Assembly: GCA_015680685.1 (NCBI GenBank)
Contig: MNCI01011447.1
Span: 66,452 to 130,451 of the forward strand
Reading direction: 5' to 3'
Origin: Gnetum montanum
Taxonomy: Eukaryota > Streptophyta > Gnetopsida > Gnetales > Gnetaceae
DNA length: 64,000 bases
A program made the position numbers and the translations under genes. Positions 12,229 through 23,679 of this stretch are shown here, piece after piece. The stretch's first letter is position 1; each line of letters opens with the position of its first letter. The notes under the pieces are model-generated. The model saw only the letters and a program-made list of their open reading frames with translations. It did no database searches and had not been told where the DNA came from.

Positions 12229-12652
12229 CCAGTTTAAGGTTGTAGTAGACCGCCAGGATGTAAAAGTACAAAACTGCTAGTTGAAGGTCTTTGCAGACCG
12301 CTAACTTGGTTGGGTTTATAAATTGAAACTATTAGTTTAAGGTATTTGTAGACCACTAATGGGTTATGTCAGAAGTATTAGTTTAAGGTCTTTGTGGACT
12401 GCTAATGGGTTATGTCAAAAGTATTAGTTTAAGATCATTGCGAACCACTAACAGGTTGTGTTTGTAAATCGAAAGTATTAGTTTAAGGTCTTTGCGGACC
12501 ACTAACTTGATTGAAATTGTGAATCAAAATTTATAGTTTAAGGTCTTTGCAGACCATTAACAAGTTATGTTTGAGAAGGTAAGTATTATTTTAAGGTCTT
12601 TGTGGACTACTGAGAGGTCACTCTTATGAAGGTAAACAACTAGTTTAAGGTG
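12229..12652 (-). repeat. Minisatellite between accessory gene and RT of element A
   Basis: About nine units of some 50-62 bases. The core is AGTTTAAGGTCTTTGCAGACC followed by CACTAAC and a variable TTGTGTTTGTAAATCGAAAG-like spacer. It shares the AGTTTAAGG core with the array at 761-1,250 and keeps GGTC-n(6)-GACC in most units. It starts about 145 bases upstream of the RT frame and ends close to the promoter of the accessory gene. Confidence 0.87.
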
Positions 12653-12927
12653 GATCAAATTTTTCGGTTGGGCCCACCTGCCATGATGCAAACAGTGCTG
12701 CTACACCATGGCAGGAGTGCTATGCTATACTGAACATTCCACATTAATCAGTGTGAGTAAATTATGGGTTTTTTTTCACCGTATTGGCTATAAATAGGGG
12801 TTTAACCTAAGTAAACTCGTCATTTTCACCGTAAGAGCACAGAGTCCACATTTAGAGCATAGAGTGGTTGTGCTAACAAAGAGCTAGGTTGTTTAGCATA
12901 GAAACTAAGAAATAATTGGCAATTGAG
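12653..12927 (+). promoter_or_regulatory. Putative promoter of the accessory gene in element A
   Basis: A consensus TATA box, GGCTATAAATAGGGG, lies at about 12,786-12,800 on the plus strand, opposite to the transcription of element A. It is 139 bases upstream of the paired ATG codons at 12,928 and 12,931. Upstream are GTTGGGCCCACC (a TGGGCC-type plant promoter motif, about 12,669) and a CCATG/CATGG inverted pair (12,680-12,712). No LTR similarity is visible here, so this is not an LTR promoter. The accessory gene of maize Grande is reported to use its own promoter in a similar antisense setting. Confidence 0.6.
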
Positions 12928-15552
12928 ATGATGGCACCCAAGAAGGATTGCAAACACCTAGCGCTCACCAAGGTAGATGAGGTAAAAGACACCCTGAGGC
13001 ATCTGTTGTAGGCGTGTGTCGTAGTGCAGGAGGAAACTTCGTTGGCCCTATAAGTTGCTATGCTACCCCCTTTCTTTTTCATGCTGTTGTTGTTGTTTCT
13101 GCCTTCTCTTTGCTTCTATTTTTTTTTTAAAATCTACGTTTTCTGTCATTGTCTTTGCTATTATTTTGGCCGTTACACCACTACTATTGCCGATTCAGCC
13201 ACGACGGTGTACGAACGCTATGCTAAAGTTGCATGTAGAGTTTCCTAGACCACCATTGTTGTGGCCTCCTTTCCATAGAGGTTTAGGTAACTCTGGTGAC
13301 CTAGCATGAAAATAGCATAGCGTACAACCCTTAGGAGGGTTTGGCCATGCACTTGATTTGACAGTGTAACACATGTCTATCACAATGTAGTGTAAATCAT
13401 TTTGTCAGGAAGAAGATTTGTTGAAATGGATACAACGTATTAAATTCTCTTTTGTTTAAAAATTTTCATTTAATTTTTTTGTGGCTCCGCTATGCTATTA
13501 CCTTTGTGGTTCTGCTACACTACATGCATGGAAAGATTCATGCTACGTTGTTTGCTAATGACTAGTCCTGCTTTGCTACACACAAATGTTACTTGAACAT
13601 GCTATTAACATTTGCCGTTGTGTTGTGCAGGTTCATGGTAAGGTCCATTTTGATTTTCCTAGAAATTGTAGGGATCCTATGGTACCTAAGTGAACCAGTG
13701 TCCAACGTTCCTCCATCCCATGTGTGTGTGGGGTAGCAGGTGGTTTGGTTCGGGGAAGGGGCACAGGACTTCCTGCAATTTCTCCTCCAACACTTCAATG
13801 TGATCATTTTTTCACAGATATCGAAGGAGGTAGCAGCAGTAATTATAGAAACCCTATTGCCTAGGGCAAACTGGGGTATTCTAAAATTTCTAACTGATGG
13901 AGCAATTAGGAGCGAGCAGGTAGAGGGATCCAGTCAATGCCCAAAAAACTTGAGACATATGGCTTGGATCTAGGAAATACTCAAATATAATTGCTACCAT
14001 GTGTACAACACATTGCTCATTGCTTGCCACATGGGAACTTTTTTTTAGAAACCACTAGGAAACGTTTATTGTCCTGATGGATGAGTTCTATAAACATATT
14101 CTGTGATACTATGCAATGCATTCTACAATAGGACAGAATGTTAATAATGTATTTTTGTTACCAGGCTTCTCATCAACAAGAATGGACTTCATAGTGATAC
14201 TAATGCCTTGGCCTTGGCACAGATGGTGTTGTGGGAGTTTTCCTTCACTGAGAATAGGCATGCAGGTGTGATAGGCCAATGCAGGGGTGAGTACAAAACC
14301 TACCCAATCCAATACTCCTAGTTCTATGACAGATGCAAGGAGTTCAATTAGTTGGATGGGGATTGGACACCCTTTAGATCGATCACCATTGAAGATGTGT
14401 CAGTGGATCTCCCACCATTCCCATCTTCATTTAAACCTAGTCAGCTAAACTGTGAATTGTTTGCATGTTTGAGTGTTGTTTCTATTTTTCTCCTATTCCT
14501 TTTTTTTTCTAAGTTTTTTCTTTTTTTTGTTGTAAACTGCTGTAACGACGAAGAAATATCAAGAGGTGATGGTGATCACCTCCGAGCATAATGAGGCTAA
14601 CATTTACTTCAAGTACGGGGTGGTGGACAAGACCTAATGGTAGCCCTGCAATGGGGTTCTAGAATCACTTGTCAAACATCTTCAAGATGTTGGGCTCATG
14701 GAATTGTTCTTGTATATGAACCCAAGAATCCCTACTGCTAAGATGCTTACCCTAGCTGACTCCTTTTCTAAAAAGGTAGGCCACTTCTGCACACGTGTGC
14801 ACAGTGTGCTGGTAATCCTTAAGATCAATGACCAACTATTCTCAAACCTCTTTGATGTGCCTACTAATGGTTTTCCTATGGGATCAAGGATCAAAAATGA
14901 GGGAAACCATCAAAGGAAAATTGAGGAGTGGCTAAGTTGAAAGTGGCTAAAATGGTTTACCGCATCTTCCGTGCTTATGCTTTCCCAAAGCTACTCTCCC
15001 AAGGCAAGATCATTAGAGTTGAGCAAGCTTGGGTAATGAGGGAGGTCATGGAAGAGGGGGCTTGTTACAACTGGGCCAAATATCTCTGCAAATTTCTACA
15101 AGTTGAAATGATCAAGCTTCATAAGAAGCCTAAATCCCATTTCAATGTGCATCATGCCTTCTTTGTAGCTTGCTTGCGACACTTCACGAAATTCTTGGTA
15201 GTCCATGAGAATGGAGTCTAGGTGATGCAAGATTGTAACCAAATTTCCAAACCATGGATATACCAAGTCTTCTACACCACTTGAGCTCAGGATCCCCCAT
15301 AAGCTATTGGGGAGTCATTTTCAATAATGACTAGGTATCAGGTGGCTTGCAACTTCCATGGCCAGGATAGTGTGGGAGAGGCGTTCCCTGGTACTATGGG
15401 TAGTGTATCATAGGGAAAATGTCTCATTGCAAAGAGGGTGGCCACTAAGTCATGGTAAAAAAGGTCTCATCTAGTTGAGGAGCCTCCCTGTACAGATAAA
15501 GAAGTGGGGTAGAAACTGTGGTTTAAGTTACGTAGGATACAGCTTCCTATTG

Positions 15553-15675
15553 GTAAATGGCTTTTCTCTTTCATCTCTTTCTTTGCTTGTTTGGTTAATG
15601 CTTGCTACTCTATGCTATGCTAGGTGGCATAGAAAAATGTAGCATTTGTCTAATGTGAACATGTCTTATTACCAG
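15553..15675 (+). other. Candidate intron in accessory gene
   Basis: Donor TTG|GTAAAT and acceptor TTATTACCAG|AG enclose a T-rich 123-base stretch full of stops. The following exon opens in a glutamate/lysine-rich frame (EEEEEEKEGEEM). Splicing is inferred from the signals only. Confidence 0.6.
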
Positions 15676-16115
15676 AGGAAGAAGAGGAAGAAAAAGAAGG
15701 AGAAGAGATGAAGGCCCCCAAGACAAGGATAGCTAAGAAAGGTGTGGGGGCCCTGACCATAGAGGAAATGGCCCCAATCAAGAGAGAAGGAGCTCCTGCT
15801 GCAAAGGAGGGGGCTCCTATCCACAAGGAAAACACTCCTACTGATGAGGAGGACATTTCTATTGATGAGGAGGATGCTCCTACGAATGAGAAAGATGCTG
15901 GTGTCACAAAGAGAAGGGCCCTAGTGAATAAAGAAGAGGCCTTGTTAGTTGGGAAGGGACCTCTACTAACAATCCCTTCGCTAAACATAGTTCAACATTA
16001 GAGGAGTAGATGGACGTGGAGGATGCTTCCATGGTGTTAAGCTAGAAAGAAGAAGTGGAGCTACAACTAGATGCTGATGAGTTTGACCGCGTATTCGATA
16101 GTATGTCTATGGGCG

Positions 16116-16116
<1 letters not shown>

Positions 16117-16154
<38 letters not shown>

Positions 16155-16187
16155 CCCCCCCCCCCCCCCCCCTCCCCCCCCTGCCCC
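16117..16187. repeat. Poly-C tract of about 70 bases
   Basis: A nearly pure cytosine run with single interruptions by G and T lies inside the accessory gene of element A. The minus strand is a long G-run able to form G-quadruplexes. Its exact length is unreliable in most sequencing. The glycine-rich minus-strand frame over it is a by-product. Confidence 0.9.
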
Positions 16188-16436
16188 ACTATCACCCTTG
16201 AGGGTTTGATGGGTAGGAGACTTTACATTGTCATTTTTGTTGCTAGTTAGGTTTATTGTAGCCATCTTGGTTATACCTGACACATTTTCATTACATAGTA
16301 GACACCGTGGTTGACACTGCAGGCCTTTCTTTGATCTTCCTATGACCATGGGTTGAGACCCCTCATAAGCTTACGTTCATGTAGGGGGTGGTCAATGACA
16401 TGATCAACTATCTCAAGAAGATCAATTCAGAAGTGG

Positions 16437-16516
16437 GTAAGTGAAGTAGATACACTAGACCTTTTGGGTTGCTAACTTTTGCTACGCTATCATGACTAAT
16501 ACATTTTTATGTGTAG
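16437..16516 (+). other. Candidate intron in accessory gene with consensus donor
   Basis: The donor is the perfect GTAAGT and the acceptor is TTATGTGTAG. Removing the 80 bases joins ...YLKKINSEV to DSLLPQVGS in one frame (phase 1), while the unspliced sequence does not stay open. This is one of the strongest splice signals in the window. Confidence 0.68.
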
Positions 16517-17331
16517 TTGATAGCCTCTTGCCTCAAGTGGGATCCAAAACAAGTAGTCAAGGTCAACGTTGTGCCTGTATTCCCATCAAAAGTGACCAAG
16601 GCACCTCGTTGCATATACGATGAGGCTAGTGAATGCACATTGTACTCCATGGGAGTGCAAGCGTGTAGATGAAGACCTATGGAAATGGGTCCATAGGTCG
16701 AGAAAGAGAAGGCAAACCTAAGAGCTGAGGTGGGAGACCTCCACTCCAGGAATGAGTTCCTCCTAGCCTGGGATACCAACGATGGCAGTTGCCTCACGGT
16801 TTTCATTGATTATGCAAGATATTAGACGGTCATCTAATGCAATAATGAAGCCACACGAGAGATTATTGAGAAACATATGAAAATGGACTTGTTGGCCTAG
16901 AAGAACTAGTATTGGAAAGATTATAGCACGAGAGTTTACAAGTGGGAGTAGTCCCAGAAAAACCACAAGAGTATATATAAACTGGAATGTGCCACCTACC
17001 GTAAACAATACGAGGATGCTTCAGTGAAGTTGTATACTCATGAAGCATTCTTGGATGCCATTGGTACTTCTGAGGCCTACAAAATTTTCATGCAACAAGT
17101 GATGGTTAGTGAATCCCCGAAGCAAGACGTGAGTCTTCCCATAGGTGAGACCACCATCACCTACTTTCTCCATGACCACCAAGATGGATGACTGTTGAAA
17201 AGGAAAAATTTGCAACAGACGCTGACTTGGGCGATAGGTATTGGGTAGATATTATAGAGTAGGAGGTCTAGCAACACCTAGGGATTTTTTTTAATTGCAT
17301 TCCCCATGATATAGACCCAGGGCTATCCCAG

Positions 17332-17418
17332 GTTAGTCACTTTCTTATAATGCAACTATTTATTTAACTCTAGCTTCTACTGCGACTCTAGCTGACTACT
17401 TCATTTTTTATGATGTAG
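17332..17418 (+). other. Conserved last intron of the accessory gene
   Basis: The donor is CCAG|GTTAGTCAC, a branch-like CTGACTACTTCATT lies near the end, and the acceptor is GATGTAG|ATTC. It joins DPGLSQ to ILDEEV and the acidic tail. The homologous gene in element D (minus strand, 33,198 down to about 33,119) keeps GTTAGTC at the donor and CTGACTACTTCATT before the acceptor, whose AG has decayed to AA. Conservation at the same position supports a true intron. Confidence 0.78.
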
Positions 17419-17645
17419 ATTCTAGATGAAGAAGTAGGGCCCTATGAGGGCTAGAATAATGATGTAGAAGAAGGTGATGTAGGGGAAGATGATGTATGAT
17501 AGCAAGGGATCTCATTTGTATTTTCCTTTTGCAAGAATATTGCAAACATTACTTAACTGAAACTTTGAATGAAAAATGAATTATGAAAAGATTTTTCTTA
17601 GCTTGCGTATTGCCTATGTGATCGATTTTTTATCATTTTTTAACA

Positions 17646-17990
17646 TTTTTAGGCCTTAGCGGGATGTAACATAATGTGGTCGAAATATTTTTCAAGTTTT
17701 AGTCCTTAGTGGGCTACGTGTAGTTTTGGGCCATTTCGGGCCATCACTAGTTTTAGGCCATTTTGGATTGTTGCTAGTTTTAGGCCATTTCGGGCCATGG
17801 CTAGTTTTAGGCCATTTCGGGCTGTAACGTCATGTGAACAGTCGATTGTGCCAATTTTAGGCCTTAGAAGCAACGTAATGTGATCAGTAAATTTTGCTAG
17901 TTTTAGGTCATAGCGGGCCGTAACATGATGTGAATGGTGAATTTTGCCAATTTTAGGCCATAGCCGGCCGTAACATGATGTGAACGGTGA
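17646..17990 (-). repeat. Minisatellite between PR and accessory gene of element A
   Basis: About nine units with core TGCTAGTTTTAGGCCATTTC followed by GGGCCATGG, merging to the right into longer units with GTAACATGATGTGAACGGTG. The core holds GGCC, six bases, GGCC, matching in spacing the GGTC-n(6)-GACC of the other arrays. It lies just beyond the accessory-gene stop and just after the protease remnant of element A in the minus direction. Confidence 0.87.
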
Positions 17991-18079
17991 GTATGGAAAA
18001 AGGTTTTAAAAGAATTAGTTAGGCACCCAGCGTAGATTGATGAATGTGAGGCAAACAGACAATAAATGTACAAAAAATG

Positions 18080-18510
18080 TTAATTGGGTAGGAAGTTGTG
18101 GAGTTGCTACGCTATACGTAACTACTTTCTAATCCATTTTGGATTTGGTGAGACGTACAGCCGAGAAGCTTACCATGGCATTCATCTACATCATTGTCTT
18201 TTGCTTGGAAAGGCAACTCAGCCCATGCATTTTCATTTTCTGAGCCAATGGGTTGGGCCGACTCTTTTGCTAAATAGTTAGTGTCGATGGAGATAGGCAC
18301 ATCATTCTTAGAGGTTATGACCTCTAAACCCTTCTCCATATCTACGTTATTTATTTCTTGTGCTGCTACCTCGTCACCATGGATCACCACCTCCCTACCT
18401 ACATAGCATAGATGGATCTCCTGATGTATTGGTTAAGAGACAACCCTGATTTGGGCTAACCAGTCAAACACTATGAAATTTGGAACATGCACGATGATTT
18501 AGCAAAGTCT
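18080..18510 (-). pseudogene. C-terminal part of the protease region of element A
   Basis: On the minus strand the frame reads VPNFIVFDWLAQIRVVS, then PIHQEIHL and VVIHGDEVAAQEI, and then an acidic linker (open from 18,390 to 18,112). It aligns with WLAQ.RAVSSPIHQEIHLPY and VNIHGD of element C (plus strand, 23,150-23,250) and the matching part of D (32,080-32,190). This is the end of the retropepsin domain and the tail after it. The domain N-terminus is missing because element C begins at about 18,511. What follows in the minus direction is the minisatellite and the opposite-strand accessory gene, not RT. Confidence 0.8.
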
Positions 18511-19695
18511 TGAAGCTTAGGCAAGGATTTCCATAAGTGGCACATCTCAGCAAGTTTTCTTTTTCGACTAAGGGCCTACTATGCTATGCTATATAGTTCA
18601 GCATAGTAGAATTTAGGAAGACAGAACAGAACAAGGGATCCACATTGGCAACATTTCAACTTTGCAAGTTAGCCATGCTCAAAACATTAACTTTTTGCAT
18701 GCTATACTACATTACGCTATGCAGCGTAACTCAAAAAACATAGTCGATACAACAAGGATAATGAAATTCAAGCAGTGGCGGTCATTACGCCACGATATGC
18801 TTCCCAGCGTATCATAGCTTAGTCATAGAACAGTTCATTCAATGCAAGAGACAAAGTCAAATAAACTATCTTCTTAAAGGGTGGTTACACTATAGTACAC
18901 TTCAGAGCGTAGCACAGCGTAGCGTTACAAGCTTCAGCTACAACACATCATGTCAATGGTATTTTGTGGGCCCAGGACACAGGTCATATAAACCGTGTTC
19001 TTCTCCTAATCTTAATCTTATAAATACCCCAGCAAATAATGCTCAAAGGATTGAAAATTCTTATAGTTTTTTGGCAAAGATTGGTGAGACAACAAGAAAG
19101 AGTTGGCAACAGAAGAACATTGACAGTGACAAAGAGAAGCTTTTGGCTAGAGATTCCAAGTTAGCAAACACTTTTCTTCGAGCCTTACTCCCTTGCACCC
19201 AAATTTGGCTAGTGAACGAGGTAGATCGGCCTTTTCCTGTTTAATCTCTAAATAGTTTCTTTCTTGTGGCAGATACTTCATCCAAACCGGATTCCGCTTG
19301 TAAATCCCATTGTATTCATCATATTTATTTATAAGGTAGATCCCATATCTCGGGATCATGCATGTTCCAAATTTAATTCATTGCGCTCTATTTACATTGA
19401 ATTATACAATCTTTTTTTCATAATTTACATCACCTTCATTGTCTTTGAGATCCAATCTAGGAGCATATCTCGTTTTCTCGTAAATCAATAATATATTTTC
19501 ATATCAAATTGTTACCTCATTATACGATTGTTGATAAATTTACTAACTAAGTAAGTCCCTGTCTAATCGATAAGACCATTTAGGGAACCTTGGATTCATT
19601 TTCTCTAGCATGGCCCTCACATAGATCTAGGGTTAAAACTGTGTACACGAAAATCCCCTCAGTGTTTCTAGCAACCGACATTTTCCGTCGTTACA
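18511..19695 (+). repeat. 5' LTR of element C
   Basis: It starts TGAAGC where protease homology of A ends and finishes at TTACA just before the primer site. U3 carries imperfect palindromes such as CTATGCTATATAGTTCAGCATAG and AGCGTAGCACAGCGTAGCG (18,575-18,935). The TATA box CTTATAAATACCCC is at about 19,018. The 3' part (19,549-19,695) matches the LTR ends of D (27,790-27,936; 47,449-47,594), A and G. The left boundary is inferred. Confidence 0.75.
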
Positions 19696-19701
19696 GTTTT
19701 C

Positions 19702-19720
19702 TGGCACTAGAAGGAGGGCC
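19702..19720 (+). promoter_or_regulatory. Primer-binding site of element C
   Basis: TGGCACTAGAAGGAGGGCC, six bases after the LTR end. The same motif, with small changes, follows the LTRs of A (minus, 48,648-48,630), D (27,943-27,961), E (minus, 44,035-44,018) and G (56,254-56,272), so it identifies a shared primer tRNA. I cannot assign the tRNA with certainty. Confidence 0.8.
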
Positions 19721-19734
19721 TATTTTTCTACATT

Positions 19735-20085
19735 TTAGTACTTAGCATTGTTTTTGCATTTTCATATTTGTCCATTCTTCTGCATTTTCATACTTAGCAT
19801 TTTTTCTACATTTTTACACTTAGACCATTTTCCTTCTACTGGCAGATTTACTCATTTTTCTGTTGTTTTCCCACTACTGGCAGACTTAGCCATTTTCTAC
19901 TGTTTTTAAAGTTAGCCATTTTCTGTCATTTTTAGCTATTTTCAGATTCAGTTATTTTTCGGCCATTTTTTGCTATTTTTAGAGTTAGCCATTTTCTGCC
20001 ATTTTCAACTATTTTTAGATTCAGTTATTTTCCTATCATTTTCTATTGTTTTCAGAGTTAGCCATTTTCTGCAAACAACAACTCT
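19735..20085 (+). repeat. Pyrimidine-rich degenerate repeats in the leader of element C
   Basis: Repeated blocks like GTTAGCCATTTTCTGCCATT and TTTAGATTCAGTTATTTT, plus CTACTGGCAGACTTAGCC, fill the leader between primer site and gag. Units of about 18 and 35 bases are interleaved. Element D has a quite different 120-base repeat at the same place. Confidence 0.7.
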
Positions 20086-20104
20086 CACAATCTAATCTGT
20101 GGAT

Positions 20105-22140
20105 ATGAATCCAGGTCAACCTTCCATGTTGGTGTCTAACACATTTGATACCATGATATAGCAAGAGCATGTCACGTTAAGCTACAAACAATACAATTTG
20201 ATTTATGCCGAAATCCAAGTAGGAATACTAGTGGATTACCTCGATTTAGAGACAAAACAGGATTACAAACGAGTCCACCGAAATGCAGTATAGCCCCTCT
20301 TTGTTTGACATAATCCCACTCACGGAGCCCTACCACCAGTTGTTGTCCCAACTCATCTAAGCAAACAAGCATGATGTACGGAAAACCTATGAGGAAGCCT
20401 CATAGAATGTGGAAGATGAGTTTGAGTCCCACTCTGAACATGAGAGCCACCTCCACACAGTCTTCCAACAACCACTCCCTAGTACATCCCCTCCTCAATT
20501 TGGTCCATCCATCACCTCCAAGATAGTGACCATGCCAATTCAGCCTTCCTCGCATGTAACTAATGCATTTACCTAGTGCTATGCTCATGCAAGGGCCACC
20601 TCCCAGCCCCAAACAACTCAAGCATCCTATATCTTGCCTATCTAATCGGTGTTTGTGGTGTTTGTCCAATGCACCCATGTGTGGCCCACTCCAATCACTG
20701 CATCCATCGCTCAACCATTATATCAGCAATCATCCACTATGACATTAAACTAGCAACAACCGTATGCTAAAACATTAAACTAGAAAACTCCACAACTAAT
20801 CTGAGCCCAGCCAATGCAACCAGCTAGCATATCCCCAAGCTTGGATTAGGCATTCCAGCTGATACAAAGCTTGATGGAGGAGATCAACCAACTTCAGGCT
20901 ACCTCCTCTAACACCATCAAGGTGGTGGAATTCTATGAAGACAATCCCATAAGTCCTATGGTACCATCCCTAAGTCTTCCAACCAAGGCCCAACTGCCTC
21001 AGTTTACCAAGTACAATGGAGGGGATCCCAATGAACACTTGGTCACATTTCGATCTGAATGCCTACTCCTTCAAGCTTGGCCACATACTATCATGCACGT
21101 GTTCCCCCATGTCAGTCACTGGCAGGGCCTTGGACTATTATCGTACACTACCCAAGGCCTCAATATCCTCTTTGGAGGATCTCATAACCAAGTTTTTGAC
21201 ATTCTTTAGGTACAACCTAAAGCTTGAAACAACCCTTGACCAACTAATGCAAGTTAAACAGGGGCCTTTACAGCCGATGCCAAAATTCCTCCAATGTTGG
21301 AATGCTGCATTGAGTGAAATGCATGAGACATTGGTGGAATCACATCTACTGGACATCTTTAAAGGTGTAGTAAATGACTTTATTAAGTCTAAACTATATT
21401 ATCTAGCCCCAAACTCTCTTATTCAAGCCTTTACCCAAGCAAAAAGCATAGAGGATGCATCACAAGCTAGCAATGATCCAGCCTATGTGGCCTACAGAAA
21501 CCAACATGCTCACAAGCATGTAGCCACAAGCACAAAAATAACCAACTAGGGTCCAATAGCAAAGTAGGCCAAAGACCCAACTAACAGAACTACCAATTCT
21601 AGCATCAACTCACCTACATTGACAAGGGCTACCCCAAGATCCAACTTTCAGCGTAAGAACCGCTCAAGGTATACACCACTACTAGTGCAACCCTCTGAAC
21701 TACTAGAGAAACTCTTGAAAGCTAGCCAAATCCAACACAAACATGTATCAGAGATTATGCACCAAATACATGATAGGTACTATGAACTACTAAGGAACCC
21801 TGCTTTAGCAGTGCCAAATGAGACCCTAGTTCCACAACAATTCAAGCTAAACCAATACTATCATTACCACCAATTGGATGGTCATAGTACAGAAAAATTT
21901 CATGCTTTGCAGGATGACCTACAGAGAATGATAGAATGTGGTCAACTGGTGCCTAACATGGTGAGTCAATCCAACACAGATGATTCCTCCTATGTCGTAA
22001 ATTCCATTAGCATAGGTGATAAGTCCAAACCTATGCAACAACCTCTTGTGATCTTTGTGCCTCCTAGCAAGGCAAAGGTAGTAAGAGGCCTCCCTTTATT
22101 GTTAAAGTTCCATCTCGAGCACCCATAACACCCTTTGTGG
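20105..22140 (+). pseudogene. Gag of element C
   Basis: The probable start is ATG 20,105 (MNPGQPSMLVSNTFDTM). A diverged N-terminal half follows, then the well-kept core from 20,871: KVVEFYEDNPISPM, QFTKYNGG (a frameshift near 21,030), HLVTFRSE, TGRALDYYRTLPKASISSLE, IFKGVVNDFIKSKLYYLAP. The last part, 21,619-22,128, has YHYHQLDGHSTEKFHALQDD, a zinc knuckle whose first Cys is missing (Tyr). Gag would build the particle. Frames at 20,871-21,209, 21,016-21,549 and 21,619-22,128 together give nearly the whole protein. Stops and at least one frameshift make it non-functional. Confidence 0.85.
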
Positions 22141-23357
22141 TCAAAATTTCGCAGCAACCATCTACTAAGATGTTAAACTAGCATGATGCAACAACAATTT
22201 CTAAGCAACCTTTTGTTATCAAGGTGCCACAACGGGTTGACCACACAACAACTCCACCTAAGCCACCCTTTATCATAAGGGTGCCACAATGTGATAGCCC
22301 TTCACCTACCCAAAACCCAATAGTAGGCAACATCTCGATCCATCCTCCATCAAGGGTTGACTCCACTAGCAACCCAGGTAGACCCACCAAATGGCAATGG
22401 AAGAGGACAAATGAGCACCTTGCAACCCCCATGGTTGAAGCAAATGCCAAAACCAGCAAACAACAACTGAATGATGGGGCCACTACCCCTAAGTAGGTCA
22501 AGAAAACCAAGCCCAAGTCCCCCTCCCGAGAGATCTGTCTCTCAAGCCACATGGAGGAAGTCAAACCAACACAACGGCCAATGACAAGGACTTTGCAGCT
22601 GCCACTAACCCAAGTAAAACAAATGCTCAAGAAAAAGAACACAACATTGAGTTTGTATGACTTGGTCATTAGCTCATCTGCTCACTGCCAAGCATTGGCC
22701 AAGATATTGGCCTCCATTCCTATTACAGAGGACATCCCTACAGATGAGACATCCATTTTTGCAACAATGCTACCTCCTACACCATAAGAATTGGGTTCAA
22801 CATCTTTAGTGTTCTACAATAATATAGTCAAAGTCAACTTCGAATAAGGAGAGGTTACTACACCTCCAATATCTATTAGCATTCGTGTTGGGAAGTGCAT
22901 CATCCATAGGGTACATGTTGATGATGGTGTAGTAACAAACATAGTATTGTACTCTTGTCATCGACAAGCTAGGCCTAGCAGATGAAATTATGTCAACCAG
23001 AACCACATGTCTAAAATCCTTCAACGAATCACGCATCATAGGTAGGGATACCATCAACTTAGCCTTTGTGGCAAGAGAGAATTTTCCCACTAGTGCAGAT
23101 TTCACTATCATAGAAGAGATGCCAGGTTTCAACATGATTATAAGAAGGCCTTGGCTAGCCCAACTAAGGGCCGTCTCCTCTCCCATCCACCAAGAAATCC
23201 ATCTTCCATATGAAGGTGGTCAAGTTAACATCCATGGTGATAATGCTTCCTTTTCGGCTATCCATGACATAGACATGACACAAGTTTTAGAAGAAGAGTT
23301 TCTTGGTGGTACACCTATAACAACCAATGCAATGCCTAAGGCTAAAACACTCGAATG
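22141..23357 (+). pseudogene. Linker and protease of element C
   Basis: A proline-rich linker (repeated FIIRVPQ-like phrases, 22,200-22,560) leads to NTTLSLYDLVISSSAH (22,645), a block also present in D and G. The retropepsin region then runs from about 22,850, with the DDGVVTN active-site area near 22,920 in a disturbed frame. Next comes an open frame 22,990-23,358 with DFTIIEEMPGFNMII, WLAQLRAVSSPIHQEIH and the acidic tail. DDGV replaces the usual D-S/T-G. The frame ends at 23,357 and no RT follows; the minisatellite does. Confidence 0.78.
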
Positions 23358-23679
23358 AGTGGTTGAAGCCAACATCCTCCCGGAGGATCCTAAGCCTTGC
23401 ACGCTCCCTAATCCATGCCTAGTTAGGAAGCAACTACATGACCAAGACCTTCCCTTGGCCAAGAATGTGCTAAATTCTTGCTTACCCTTTGCCTCCATTT
23501 CCCATGCATTTTTTACTTTTGTTTACATTGCACTAGCCTACGCATTTACATCTTGCCTACTTACTTAGATCAGGCATTTTATTTTTCTCACATATTTGTT
23601 TTACTTTTTTATGCATCCATCCATTTAGCTTACACATTACATCTGAAAACATAAAACTACAAAAACACATGGCCCGAAA

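Larger units (their letters stand above)
12928..17499 (+). pseudogene. Antisense accessory gene of element A, intron-containing
   Basis: A decayed gene on the strand opposite to gag-pol. The first exon reads MMAPKKDCKHLALTKVDEV. Exon pieces follow near 13,631-13,970, 14,165-14,450 (NALALAQMVLWEFSFTENRH), 14,700-15,220 (FSNLFDVPTNGFPMGSR; HHAFFVACLRHFTKFLVVHE), 15,676-16,000 (acidic repeats, DEED/NEKD), 16,380-17,331 (coiled-coil-like) and 17,419-17,499 (acidic tail GDVGEDDV, stop). Clean GT-AG introns are at 15,553-15,675, 16,437-16,516 and 17,332-17,418. Homologous exons occur on the minus strand at 32,978-33,965 and 61,454-64,000. I do not recognise the fold. By position it resembles the antisense accessory genes of Tat elements such as Grande, but here it lies between PR and RT. 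Stops in most exons show it is dead. Confidence 0.72.

Noticed and set aside
15650-15988. Serine/alanine-rich minus-strand frame
   Set aside because: It is antisense to the acidic repeat exon of the accessory gene and reflects its GAT/GAG codon repeats.
16107-16349. Glycine-rich minus-strand frame
   Set aside because: It is produced by the poly-C tract and continues on the wrong strand through the accessory gene.
22178-22669. 163-codon minus-strand frame in element C
   Set aside because: It is the shadow of the proline-rich linker on plus, whose blocks recur in D and G; the minus reading is not conserved.
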